From UTPRO1 sp031400185 (GTDB taxonomy: Bacteria; Desulfobacterota; Binatia; UTPRO1), in NCBI GenBank assembly GCA_031400185.1, contig JANNPN010000175.1, positions 1-19,242 of the forward strand: a stretch of DNA of 19,242 nt, read 5' to 3'. How positions within the stretch are numbered: the first letter of the stretch is position 1; each line of letters starts with the position of its first letter. The position numbers and the translations under genes are program-made. Below are positions 1 through 7,968 of this stretch, in pieces. Below the pieces are notes generated by a model. That model made no database searches and had not been told where the DNA came from. It saw only the letters and a list, made by a program, of their open reading frames with translations.

Positions 1-530
1 GCCGTCGCCTCAGGACTCGCGGTCGCTTCGGGACTCGCCGTCGGCGCGCCGGGCGTCGCCGTCGGCGCGCCGGGCGTCGCCGACGGCGTCGGCCCAGTCG
101 ACGTGACCGTCGGCGTCGGGTCGCCGCCGCAGGTGTCGCAGCAGGAGCTCACGACCGTTCCGCCGCGCTTCAAGCACTTCTCCTCGGACGCGAGCGGGCG
201 ACACCGGCCCGAGACGCCGTCGCCGGCCTGATCGCACAGCACGACGCCGTCGCGCTTGCCGCAGGTCGAGCGGATGTAGCAGCCGTTGATCTTGTTGCGA
301 CACTTCTTCGGGATCGTCCCCGCACGAGCCGCTCGATTCACCACGCGCGCGACGCACGCGGTGTATCGCCCGTGGTTCTTCGCCTCCGCACACGGACACT
401 CTTCATCGATCTCCGCTTGAATCGTGCACCGCGCCGCCTCGCAGTCGATCTCCTGTGCGACTGCGCGAGCAGCCGGACATGCGAACGCGACTCCAACGAC
501 GACACCCAACAGCATCTTCACGACCTTCAT
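1..530 (-). CDS. Secreted Cys-rich protein with Pro/Thr/Ala repeat tail (3' end outside window)
   Basis: The frame starts at ATG 528-530, preceded on the minus strand by a GAGGAAC ribosome binding site, and is still open at window base 1, so about 176 residues are visible. The N-terminus (MKVVKMLLGVVVGVAFACPAA) is a Sec signal peptide; Cys18 does not sit in a standard lipobox, so signal peptidase I processing is more likely than lipoprotein processing. After the signal there are 14 cysteines between residues 30 and 134, including CPC at 45-47 and a CC..C cluster at 130-134, which suggests a disulfide-stabilised exported domain. From about residue 138 the protein turns into a Pro/Thr/Ser/Ala low-complexity tail built from tandem repeats (SATPGAPT, then ASPEAT). 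I do not recognise a named domain. The tail resembles the flexible linker of the large Ig-like protein at 4516-7224, so this may be an extracellular or surface protein. No function is assigned. Confidence 0.8.
   Translation of the reverse strand, partial: MKVVKMLLGVVVGVAFACPAARAVAQEIDCEAARCTIQAEIDEECPCAEAKNHGRYTACVARVVNRAARAGTIPKKCRNKINGCYIRSTCGKRDGVVLCDQAGDGVSGRCRPLASEEKCLKRGGTVVSSCCDTCGGDPTPTVTSTGPTPSATPGAPTATPGAPTASPEATASPEAT
7..78. repeat. Short tandem repeats coding for the Pro/Thr/Ala tail
   Basis: Two perfect 21-bp copies lie at 37-57 and 58-78, and two imperfect 18-bp copies (two or three differences) at 7-24 and 25-42. Both unit lengths are multiples of three, so copy-number change would lengthen or shorten the tail of the minus-strand Cys-rich protein without shifting frame. 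The array may continue beyond the window edge. Confidence 0.8.
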
Positions 531-843
531 GATGTTCCTCGCTTTCACCTCCGCGATCCACGCCGCGGACTCGTCGTGGCTACATGGCGGGCGCTATGTC
601 GCGCTATCGCCGAAGCACGTGAGATGCGAAATATTTCCGCTCGTGCGATTCCGTGCGACGGCTACGCTGGGAGTTCTACGGCGTCGCGATGCGCGCCATT
701 GCGAATCGTGATGGCTCGCACGCGTGCGCGCTGCGACGGCAAACGCAGCAATGCGCGCGGATGATCGCGACACGTACGAACTGGAAGGAAGGAGTGCGTT
801 CGTGCGAGAAGCCGAACGCCGACCGTTCGAAGGAGGTGCGCGA
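531..843. other. Divergent intergenic region, no gene seen
   Basis: This 313-bp gap separates the divergent starts of the Cys-rich protein (530, minus) and the LLM oxidoreductase (844, plus). Open frames in it lack a start with a convincing ribosome binding site and lack the G/C-ending codon bias of the neighbours. It contains an AT-rich perfect 10-bp palindrome, GAAATATTTC, at 628-637, conspicuous in such GC-rich DNA and possibly part of a promoter or operator. No clear -35/-10 pair could be fixed by eye. Confidence 0.5.
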
Positions 844-1659
844 ATGAAGCTCGGACTCTATCTCCGGAACATGGGGCCCCAGTCGACGCGCGCGACGATC
901 GTCGCGTGCGCGCGCGCGGCGGAAGCCGCGGGGCTCGACGACCTCTGGCTCGCCGACCACATCGCGATTCCGCCCGATCAGTCGGAAGGGTCGGGCGGCC
1001 GCTATCTCGACCCGCTCGCGACGCTCGCGTTTCTCGCGGGCACGACCGTCCGCATCGGGCTCGGTGCGGCCGTGCTCGTCGTGCCGTACCGTCCGCCGCT
1101 CGCGACCGCGAAGTGGGTCGCGACGATCCAGGAGCTCGCCGCGGGACGCTTGCTGCTCGGCGTCGGGGTCGGGTGGATGGAGGCGGAGTTCCGCGCCGTC
1201 GGCGTGCCGTACCGCGAGCGCGGCCGCCGGACCGACGAGACGCTCGACTTCCTCGGGCGCTGCTTCGCGAGCGACGAGGTCGAGAGCAACGGTCAGCCGT
1301 TCCTATTCCTCCCGCGCCCCCCGCGACCGCCCATCCTGATCGGCGGCGGGATGCCGCAATCGCTCCGGCGCGCCGTCCGCTGCGGCGACGGCTGGATGCC
1401 GATGCTGCCGAAGCACGCCGACGCCGAGCTGCTCCGCGAGCCGATCGCGAGCCTCCGAGCCGCGATGCGTGCCGCCGGGAAACCCGATCCCGAGGTCGCC
1501 GTCATGACGGAGCTGCCGCTTGCCGACCCGGCGGCCGCTGCGGGGCGCGTCCAGGCCTTCGCGGCCGTCGGCGCGACGCGGGTCGCGCACGCGTGGCGCT
1601 ATGCCGATGCGGCGGAGTTCGGTCGCGTCGCCGACGCGCTGGCGCGGCTCCGTCCCTGA
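844..1659 (+). CDS. LLM class F420-dependent oxidoreductase (TIGR03619-like)
   Basis: This is a 271-residue member of the luciferase-like monooxygenase TIM-barrel family, whose members usually use the deazaflavin F420 for hydride transfer; the substrate cannot be read from the sequence. Family signatures are visible: an N-terminal beta strand (MKLGLYLRNMG), LWLADHI at 34-40, the GVGVGWMEAEFRAVGVP segment at about 105-122, RRTDE at 128-132, and PPILIGGG at 162-169. The length fits the short TIGR03619-type group. The frame is open 40 codons further upstream, but ATG 844 is chosen because AAGGAGGT lies at 830-837 and the conserved first strand begins there. It stands alone on the plus strand and converges on ppc with only 20 bp between stop codons. 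A second, longer LLM enzyme is at 9961-10941; the two are different subfamilies rather than recent duplicates. Confidence 0.88.
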   Translation: MKLGLYLRNMGPQSTRATIVACARAAEAAGLDDLWLADHIAIPPDQSEGSGGRYLDPLATLAFLAGTTVRIGLGAAVLVVPYRPPLATAKWVATIQELAAGRLLLGVGVGWMEAEFRAVGVPYRERGRRTDETLDFLGRCFASDEVESNGQPFLFLPRPPRPPILIGGGMPQSLRRAVRCGDGWMPMLPKHADAELLREPIASLRAAMRAAGKPDPEVAVMTELPLADPAAAAGRVQAFAAVGATRVAHAWRYADAAEFGRVADALARLRP

Positions 1660-1679
1660 GCTCCCGGACCGCGGCGTGC

Positions 1680-4472
1680 TCAGCCGCTGTTCCGCAATCC
1701 GGCCGCGATCCCGTTGATCGTGAGGTGGATGCCGTGCCGGATGCGCGGATCGCCGTCGCCGGCGCGGTGGCGCCTCAGCAGGTCGAGCTGCAGGTGGTTC
1801 AGCGGGTCGATGTACGGCAGCCGCTCCCGGAGACTGCGGGCGAGGAGCGGGTTCGCGTCGAGGAGCTCGCGCTGGTTGGTGATCGCGAGCAGTGCCTGAC
1901 GCGTGCGGCGGAACTCGGCGTCGATCCGTGGGAAGACGCGGTCGACCAGCGCGCGGTCGTCGACGAGCGCGGCGTAGCGGGCCGCGATCGCGATGTCGGC
2001 CTTGGCGAGCACCATGTCGAGATTGCTCACGAGCGCGCGGAAGAAGGGCCACGAACGGTGCATGCGGCGGAGCACCTCGAGCCCGGGGTCGTCTTCTTCC
2101 TTGACGTACGCGGCTACGGCCGAGCCGAAGCCGTACCAGCCGGGCAGAAGCGTCCGGCTCTGCGCCCACCCGAACACCCACGGGATCGCACGCAGGTCCT
2201 CGATCCGGTCCGACGCGGTTCGTGACGCGGGCCGGCTGCCGATGTTGAGCTCGACGATCTCGCTGATCGGCGTGGCCTGCCGGAAGTAGCGCGGAAAGCC
2301 CTCGGTCTCGTAGACGAGACCGCGATACGCGCGAAACGCCTCGACGCTGAGAGCGTCCATGAGCTCGTGGTAGCGCGCGAGGTCGCCCCGCGGCGGCTCG
2401 TGCACGAGGAGGCTCGCCTCGAGCGTTGCCGCCACCAGCGTCTCGAGGTTCCGCCGCCCGATCTCCGGGTCTGCGTACTTGCTCGCGATCACCTCGCCTT
2501 GCTCGGTGAGCCGAAGCTGACCGCCGACGCTGCCGGTCGGCTGCGCCAGGATCGCCTCGTGGCTCGAGCCGCCGCCGCGACCGACGGTGCCGCCGCGGCC
2601 GTGAAAGAGCCGGAGGCGGACGTCGTGGTGCGCGAATACGCGTACGAGCGCGGTCTCGGCTTTGTACAGCTCCCAGCTCGACGTCAGGTAGCCGCCGTCC
2701 TTGTTGCTGTCGGAATAGCCGAGCATCACCTCCTGCACGCCGCCCCGGCCTTCGAGCAGGTCGCGATACGCGGAGTGGCTGAGCAGACGGTCCATGATCG
2801 CGGGCGCGGCCTGGAGGTCGGCGATCGTCTCGAAGAGGGGAACGACGTCGATGCCGAGGTGTCCGGCCGCGCCGGCGCGGCCGTCGTCGGCCGCGGCCGC
2901 GGCGGGCCGCAGGATGCCGACCTCCTTCAGCAGCAACGCGACCTCGAGCAGGTCGCTGACCGCACTCGTCTTCGAGATGATCGCGCTCGTGCAGGCGTCG
3001 GGGCCGAAGCGCTCACGGACCTCGCGGATCGCCTCGAACGTACGGATCTCCTTCTCGACCTCCGGGTCGTAGCGGACGTGCGGCGAGAGCAGCGGCCGCC
3101 AGGAGTCGATCTCGTGAAGCAGCAGCGTCTCGCGCTCCGCCTCGGCGAGCGCCTCGTAGCGCGAGATCACGTCGGCGCGGCGGAGGAGCTCGGCGACGAC
3201 GCGCTCGTGGACGGCGCTGTGCTGGCGCACGTCGAGCGACGCGAGGTGGAAGCCGAACGCCCGCGCGGCATGTCGGAGCTTCCGGAGGCGGCCGCCTGCG
3301 ATGAGCGCCGATCCGTTCCGCAGCGCGTCCGCAAGCACGTCGAGGTCGGCGGCAAAGGGCCCGGCGCTCTCGTAGGGGGCGGCGGGCGGTCCGAGCGGTG
3401 CGCGCGCCACGGCATGGCCGAAACCCGTCGCGGTCGCCGCGAGTCGCGCATAGATGCCGACGAGCGCGCGGCGATACGGCTCGTCGGCGCGATGAGGAGA
3501 GTCGTCCGGGGACGCATCGGCGAGCGCTGCGAGCGCGGGCGACACTGCGACGGCGTCCGTGCAGAGGCTGAGCTCCGCGCCGAGCTCATGGACCTCGGCG
3601 AGGTAGTGCTCGAAGACGAGCGCCGATTGCAGCGTCGCTGCATGCTGCAGCGTCTCGGCGGTGACGAACGGGTTGCCGTCGCGGTCGCCGCCGATCCAGC
3701 TGCCCATGTGCAGGAACGGCGGCGGTAGCGCGCCGATCTCGGGCTCGCCGCCGCCGAGGAGATCCTCGAGGTGGATCGCAACCGCCGGGAGCTCGCGAAG
3801 GAACGTCGTGCGATGATGGTCGAGCGCGTTCGCAATCTCGTCGGCGACCGTGATGCGCGCCGGGCGCACGAGGCGCGTGTGCCAGATCGTGAGTACGGCC
3901 CGTGCGAGCGCGTCCTCGTTGGCGCGGAGCTCGCTCGGGGTGAGCGTGACCCGATCGCGCTCGCGCAGCAGGCCCGCGATCTCGTGCCGCCGGTCGAGGA
4001 TACTCTTGCGCTGCACCTCGGTCGGGTGCGCGGTCAGGACCGGCGAGATCCGCGCCGTTGCGAGCAGCGCCCGGACGGCCGCATCCGGGATGCCGGCGGC
4101 CCGCACCCGCGCGAGCGCGAGGTCGAGAGAACCTTCGCGGTCGCCCTTGTGGTCGTCGCTGCGGTCGCCGCCCCCCCGGATGGCGCGCTGCCGCTCGAGG
4201 CGGTTCTGGTGCAGATCCTCGGCGATGTTCGAAAGCTGGGCAAACACGGTGAACGCGTGCACAGCGGATAGGCTGCTCGCGACGTCGAGCTCGCCGAGCA
4301 TGTCCTCGAGCTCGCGCCGCGCTTCCTGCTCCTGCTCGCGGCGAAAACGCAGCGAGGTCCGCCGAATGCGCTCGACGAGGTCGAAGATCGCGGGGCCGGC
4401 CTGGGCGTGGATCGTCCGCCCGAGCAGGTTCCCGAGGAGGCGGACGTCGTCGCGGAGCGGATCGCCGGTCAC
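1680..4472 (-). CDS. ppc: Phosphoenolpyruvate carboxylase
   Basis: This cytoplasmic enzyme carboxylates phosphoenolpyruvate with bicarbonate to oxaloacetate, replenishing the TCA cycle. The 930-residue protein is full length for the bacterial family (about 880-930). Visible motifs include VLTAHPTE with the catalytic His at about residue 149, GGDRDGNP at 261-268, GYSDSNKDGG at about 585-594, the HGRGGTVGRGGG loop at 624-635, LRLTEQGE at 653-660, FGWAQSR in the C-terminal third, and the C-terminus GLRNSG, corresponding to the usual QNTG end. The start is GTG at 4470-4472; the frame has a stop 20 codons upstream and no other start codon between, so GTG is forced, although no good Shine-Dalgarno is visible. 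It lies 43 bp downstream of the Ig-like gene on the same strand, so it may be read from that transcript. Identification is secure. Confidence 0.97.
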   Translation of the reverse strand: MTGDPLRDDVRLLGNLLGRTIHAQAGPAIFDLVERIRRTSLRFRREQEQEARRELEDMLGELDVASSLSAVHAFTVFAQLSNIAEDLHQNRLERQRAIRGGGDRSDDHKGDREGSLDLALARVRAAGIPDAAVRALLATARISPVLTAHPTEVQRKSILDRRHEIAGLLRERDRVTLTPSELRANEDALARAVLTIWHTRLVRPARITVADEIANALDHHRTTFLRELPAVAIHLEDLLGGGEPEIGALPPPFLHMGSWIGGDRDGNPFVTAETLQHAATLQSALVFEHYLAEVHELGAELSLCTDAVAVSPALAALADASPDDSPHRADEPYRRALVGIYARLAATATGFGHAVARAPLGPPAAPYESAGPFAADLDVLADALRNGSALIAGGRLRKLRHAARAFGFHLASLDVRQHSAVHERVVAELLRRADVISRYEALAEAERETLLLHEIDSWRPLLSPHVRYDPEVEKEIRTFEAIREVRERFGPDACTSAIISKTSAVSDLLEVALLLKEVGILRPAAAAADDGRAGAAGHLGIDVVPLFETIADLQAAPAIMDRLLSHSAYRDLLEGRGGVQEVMLGYSDSNKDGGYLTSSWELYKAETALVRVFAHHDVRLRLFHGRGGTVGRGGGSSHEAILAQPTGSVGGQLRLTEQGEVIASKYADPEIGRRNLETLVAATLEASLLVHEPPRGDLARYHELMDALSVEAFRAYRGLVYETEGFPRYFRQATPISEIVELNIGSRPASRTASDRIEDLRAIPWVFGWAQSRTLLPGWYGFGSAVAAYVKEEDDPGLEVLRRMHRSWPFFRALVSNLDMVLAKADIAIAARYAALVDDRALVDRVFPRIDAEFRRTRQALLAITNQRELLDANPLLARSLRERLPYIDPLNHLQLDLLRRHRAGDGDPRIRHGIHLTINGIAAGLRNSG

Positions 4473-4515
4473 CGGCGAACGGAACGTGCGAAAAACGTGC
4501 CGCGCGTCGGCGCGG

Positions 4516-7224
4516 TCAGGGTAGCGGCGTCACCGTGAGGGCCGCGTCGCCGCCAGTCGCCGTCGACGTCACGAGCGGCCCGACACCGTGCTCATCGAAG
4601 CCCCAGCGCGCCGCGATGGTCGCGCTGCCCGGCGCGCGGCCGAGCACCGGCGTGAAGACGTCGACCCACGTCGTGGGTTCGCAGGCGCTGGTCGCGCGCG
4701 CGATCGTCGGGTCGCTGGTGACGAGCGCCACGCCACCGTATCCGTACCCGTCGTCATCCGCGCTGAGCTCGACCTCGGTGCCGCTGGTGAGCGTCGCGCG
4801 CACGTGGAACTGCGTCTCGCCGTCGACCGGGATCGTCGCGCTCGCCGGCAGTACCTTCAGGCTCGCGATCGGCTCGAGCGAGAGCGTGGCGTTGCCGCCG
4901 CCCGTCGCGGAGCTGAGCCCGAGGCTCGGCATGACCGCGCTCACGACGACACTTCCTTCGAGGAAGGGATGGATGCGGTTCCGGACCCCCCACACGTAGA
5001 ACGCCGCGACGTCCGTATTGCTCGACGTCCACTCGACGCTCTCGTTGATGCGTGCCGAGCCGCCGCTCGGGTAGTGGCCGATCGCGTGGAAGCGCGGGAA
5101 GGTCTCGAGCGGCGCGTGCACCTCGGGGGGCTCGATCGTGATGCGCTCCACCTGCTCGTTCCGGACGGTGATGACCGCGCTGGTGCCGATCGGGATCGTC
5201 GATAGCCCCGTGTCCGGATCCTGGGCGGAGATCACCGCGACCCCCGGACCGACGGCGACGAGCTTGCTCCGATCACCAGGCTCGTTGGTCGCGACGATCA
5301 CGTTCGGGTTGCTCGAGACGTAGACGACGCGCTGGGTGTAGTTGCGCGTTCCGAAGTCGCCGCCGACGCCGAGCGCAGTGAGCTTTGCGATCTCGCCGAG
5401 CCCGATCGAGCGATTCGCGGGATTGAGGCGCAGCGACGTGACGGGCCGGCGCACCGTGAGGCGCACCTCGCACCCGAGGTCGCGTGAGCCGACGCCGGTC
5501 AGGAGGTCGCGCGCGGAGAGCCGTACCTTGCCGGGCGCGAGGCCGCGGACCGTGCGCTCGAGCATCCCGTTCGGCACCCCGATCGGGGTGGCGCCCGGGA
5601 CGGGCTCGACGACCGCGACGGTCGGATCGCTCACGCCGAACGTGACCGGCTCGAACCCCTCGAACGTGAAGCCGCGCTCGAAGATGGACCAGGCGAGGAT
5701 GCGCACCTTCTCGCCGACGTCGATCGTTTCGGTGGTTTGGCGGATGCTGCGGCCCTTGGTGTGCACGTCGATCCCGCGGAGCGGCCCGAAGACGTCGAAC
5801 GTCGCGGCCGCCGAAACGGTGCCGCTCCGCGGGTCGGTCGCGTAGATGGTCGCGATGCCGGGCGACACGCCGTCGACGCGGCTCCGCTCGCCGTCGGTGT
5901 TCGTGACCGCCGCAACGGTTGGGTCGCTCGACGACCAGATCACGTCCTGGGTGGCGTTCCGGTACGCGCCCGCGTCGTCGAGCGCGAGCGCCGTCAGGTA
6001 GTCGAACGTTCGCTCGCGGATGATCGTGTACTGCGGGTAGATGACGAGCGGCACCGGCGCGCTCGTCACCCGGAAGCGCACGGACGGGCTGTCGATGCCG
6101 GTCGCGGGATCGGTCGCCCAGACGATCGTGTCGTGGTCGTACGTCGGATTCGACGGCGAGAAGACCGTCGCGACGACGCGGCTGCGATGTCCGGGCTCGT
6201 TCGGTGCTTCGCAGCCGAAGCTGCAGCTCCACTGCACGTCTTCGGTGAGGTTGCGCTCGGTGCCGTCGCTCATCCTGCCGATCGCGGTGTAGGTGTACGA
6301 CTGACCTTGCATGCGCACCACGGACTCCGGCTGGACGCGGATCGAGACGACACTCGGCGCCGGGCTCGCCGTGGAGGACGGCGTCGCCTGCGGCGTCGGC
6401 GTCGCGGCCGGAGCAGTCGGGAGGGGACTCGCGGTCGCGGTCGGAGCCTCCTCGGGAGCGCCGATCGTCGCCGGGACACACAGCTCGGAGACCGACGCGA
6501 ACGTCATCGCGGTGCGCCCGAAGCGGTCGCGGATGGTGAGCGCGTCGCCGTGCATGGCGTCGGCGCGTCCGGCGGGGCCGCGCGCGACGCGAGCCGCATG
6601 GCAGAGCCACGCGCGCCGTTTGCCCGACGCGCCCGGGCTCGTGCCCGCGAGGTCGGCGGTGACGCAGAGCCGCTGCGGACGCGAGACGTCGACGGCCGCC
6701 GGTGCGCCGGCCCCGGCGACCGGCAGCGTTCGCGCCCGAACGCTGCGTCGAGCGCGCACCGCGTAACACGCGAACTGGTCGAGATCGGCCGACGGCCCCG
6801 GATCGTCCGGGTCGGCGGCGATGAGGGCCGGCACCAGGAGGTCGTCGCGCGCGGTGACGCGCAGCTGCTCGGGACCAAAGGCGGAGTGCACGTCGACCAC
6901 GGTCGGTATCCACCGCGGCTGCGCCGGCTTCGTCCGCGTCGGCCTCGTCGCGTAGCCGGCTAAGAACCCCGCCGTGCCGGCCGCCGCGGTCCCCTCGATG
7001 CCGACAACGACGCAGGCCGCCGCCGGCTTCTTCACGTCCACGAGTCGGCCCCCGGGCGCGAGGCGATCGGCGACCGCGAGGCGGGTGAACGGGCGGAATG
7101 CCGGCGTGCCCTTCCTCGGCAGACGGACGGTCCGGCAGAGCAGAGCGTCGGTCGCGGCAGCGGCCGTCACGCTCGACGCCGCGATCGCGAGACACAGGAC
7201 GACCGTCGAGACGCCGGAACGCAT
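4516..7224 (-). CDS. Large secreted protein: four N-terminal repeats, Pro/Thr linker, about six Ig-like (BIG2-type) domains
   Basis: The 902-residue protein begins with a signal peptide (MRSGVSTVVLCLAIAASSVTA). Residues about 25-255 contain four degenerate repeats of one pattern: a C/Y-rich strand, then a V-x-D-x-F/L-like turn, then an ending such as LCVTA or LCVPA. A Thr/Pro/Ala linker follows (about 258-292). The rest is about six Ig-like modules of roughly 90-110 residues, recognisable by repeated phrases such as WSSSDPTVAAVT, YVSSNPNVIVAT and WTSSNTDVAAF, and by GIATIYATDP or GVAVISAQDP near the end of modules, typical of bacterial Ig-like group 2 domains. No catalytic motif, sortase signal or C-terminal membrane anchor is seen; it ends ALTVTPLP. 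A surface or extracellular adhesive or structural role is inferred. ATG 7222-7224 is preferred because the signal peptide begins there; an in-frame GTG at 7275 would add 17 residues, and neither has a strong ribosome binding site. Confidence 0.8.
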   Translation of the reverse strand: MRSGVSTVVLCLAIAASSVTAAAATDALLCRTVRLPRKGTPAFRPFTRLAVADRLAPGGRLVDVKKPAAACVVVGIEGTAAAGTAGFLAGYATRPTRTKPAQPRWIPTVVDVHSAFGPEQLRVTARDDLLVPALIAADPDDPGPSADLDQFACYAVRARRSVRARTLPVAGAGAPAAVDVSRPQRLCVTADLAGTSPGASGKRRAWLCHAARVARGPAGRADAMHGDALTIRDRFGRTAMTFASVSELCVPATIGAPEEAPTATASPLPTAPAATPTPQATPSSTASPAPSVVSIRVQPESVVRMQGQSYTYTAIGRMSDGTERNLTEDVQWSCSFGCEAPNEPGHRSRVVATVFSPSNPTYDHDTIVWATDPATGIDSPSVRFRVTSAPVPLVIYPQYTIIRERTFDYLTALALDDAGAYRNATQDVIWSSSDPTVAAVTNTDGERSRVDGVSPGIATIYATDPRSGTVSAAATFDVFGPLRGIDVHTKGRSIRQTTETIDVGEKVRILAWSIFERGFTFEGFEPVTFGVSDPTVAVVEPVPGATPIGVPNGMLERTVRGLAPGKVRLSARDLLTGVGSRDLGCEVRLTVRRPVTSLRLNPANRSIGLGEIAKLTALGVGGDFGTRNYTQRVVYVSSNPNVIVATNEPGDRSKLVAVGPGVAVISAQDPDTGLSTIPIGTSAVITVRNEQVERITIEPPEVHAPLETFPRFHAIGHYPSGGSARINESVEWTSSNTDVAAFYVWGVRNRIHPFLEGSVVVSAVMPSLGLSSATGGGNATLSLEPIASLKVLPASATIPVDGETQFHVRATLTSGTEVELSADDDGYGYGGVALVTSDPTIARATSACEPTTWVDVFTPVLGRAPGSATIAARWGFDEHGVGPLVTSTATGGDAALTVTPLP

Positions 7225-7571
7225 CGTGAGCCGGTGCAGAAGCAAGACGACTGCCAGTCGACCGTGCGCGCCCACTGGTCTCGGTCGTCATGGCCATTCG
7301 ATTTTGCTGCGGCCACTTGCACGGACGCCCGACGGACGGTCGAACGCGGCAGCGCACGGAAGATGCGGGGACGGATCGTCGAGCGCCGCACGTGCTGCCG
7401 CCCGCCGTGCACGGCGAGTCGGCGTGCAGGCGATCGACGTGCTTCGTGCCGCGCGAGCGCAGCAATTTTTTGCCGTATGGGAATGTACTGAGAAAGGCGG
7501 ACGGTTCGACACGGTCCTTGCGCGTGCACGGTGCGTGCGACGCGCGCCGACGCGAGAGCGACGTCAGGCCG
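7225..7571. other. Intergenic stretch, no gene seen
   Basis: These 347 bp separate the Ig-like protein start from the small membrane-protein gene upstream on the same strand. Open frames here use far fewer G/C-ending codons than the neighbouring genes, so none is called. The segment is less GC-rich than its surroundings and includes a T-run at 7466-7471 flanked by GCAA/TTGC half-sites. It probably holds the promoter of the Ig-like gene, but no clear -35/-10 pair could be chosen by eye. Confidence 0.5.
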
Positions 7572-7742
7572 CTACGCGGCCGTGCGCTCGCGGTCGACGT
7601 CCGTCGGCTTGGGCGCGTGGACGTCGAGTTTGCGGAGATCGTTGAGGGCCGTCGCTTCGAGGTGATCGGCGAGCGCGGTCAGAACGAATGCGACCGCGGC
7701 GATCGCAGGGAGCACGGCGAGTACCTGGACGAGTAGGGACAT
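7572..7742 (-). CDS. Small single-pass membrane protein, 56 residues
   Basis: The ATG at 7740-7742 is preceded by GAGGAGAGG, a strong ribosome binding site ending three bases before the start, and the frame ends at TAG 7572-7574. The product has an uninterrupted hydrophobic segment, LLVQVLAVLPAIAAVAFVLTALA (residues 3-25), followed by a charged, probably cytoplasmic tail of about 30 residues (ADHLEATALNDLRKL, then a Pro/Lys/Asp/Arg-rich end). About 84% of its codons end in G or C, matching real genes nearby and not the flanking gaps. I do not recognise a family. It stands alone between the DsbA-like operon and the Ig-like gene, both on the same strand. A small inner-membrane regulatory or accessory peptide is possible, but no function can be assigned. 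It is short enough that automated callers may miss it. Confidence 0.6.
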   Translation of the reverse strand: MSLLVQVLAVLPAIAAVAFVLTALADHLEATALNDLRKLDVHAPKPTDVDRERTAA

Positions 7743-7968
7743 CGACCTCTCCTCAACTGGCTGGGTGATTGCGCCGAGTGCGCGCGCTCATCGAGTGGAC
7801 GGACGACGCGCGGAGGAGCATGCGGCGTACCATCGGCGCAATGGAACGATGCGTCGTCGTCGCGCGCAGTTACGGAGATGCGAATGTCAACGCTCTGGCC
7901 CGACGCACGAAATTGGACGGACACGTGTACGTCGTCGACGGGACGGAGCTACGAGCGTCGCAATTGCG

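Noticed and set aside
34..78. CRISPR-like direct repeats
   Set aside because: The copies are adjacent with no spacers and are in-frame codon repeats of a Pro/Thr/Ala tail.
795..848. 17-codon GTG-initiated frame ending on the ATG of the LLM gene
   Set aside because: The ribosome-site match is too close to the GTG, the peptide has no feature of a leader, and the composition is not coding-like.
2367..3728. 453-codon open frame on the plus strand opposite ppc
   Set aside because: It is fully antisense to a well-supported ppc; its Arg/Ala/Val-rich product is the usual mirror of a high-GC gene, with no known domain.
5273..7465. 730-codon minus-strand frame overlapping the Ig-like gene
   Set aside because: It shares the strand but not the frame of the Ig-like gene; its product is Arg-rich and without repeats, whereas the other frame gives a signal peptide and Ig-like modules.
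7288..7512. 74-codon minus-strand frame in the gap upstream of the Ig-like gene
   Set aside because: Only about 60% of its codons end in G or C, unlike the genes here; GTG start without a ribosome binding site; no recognisable product.
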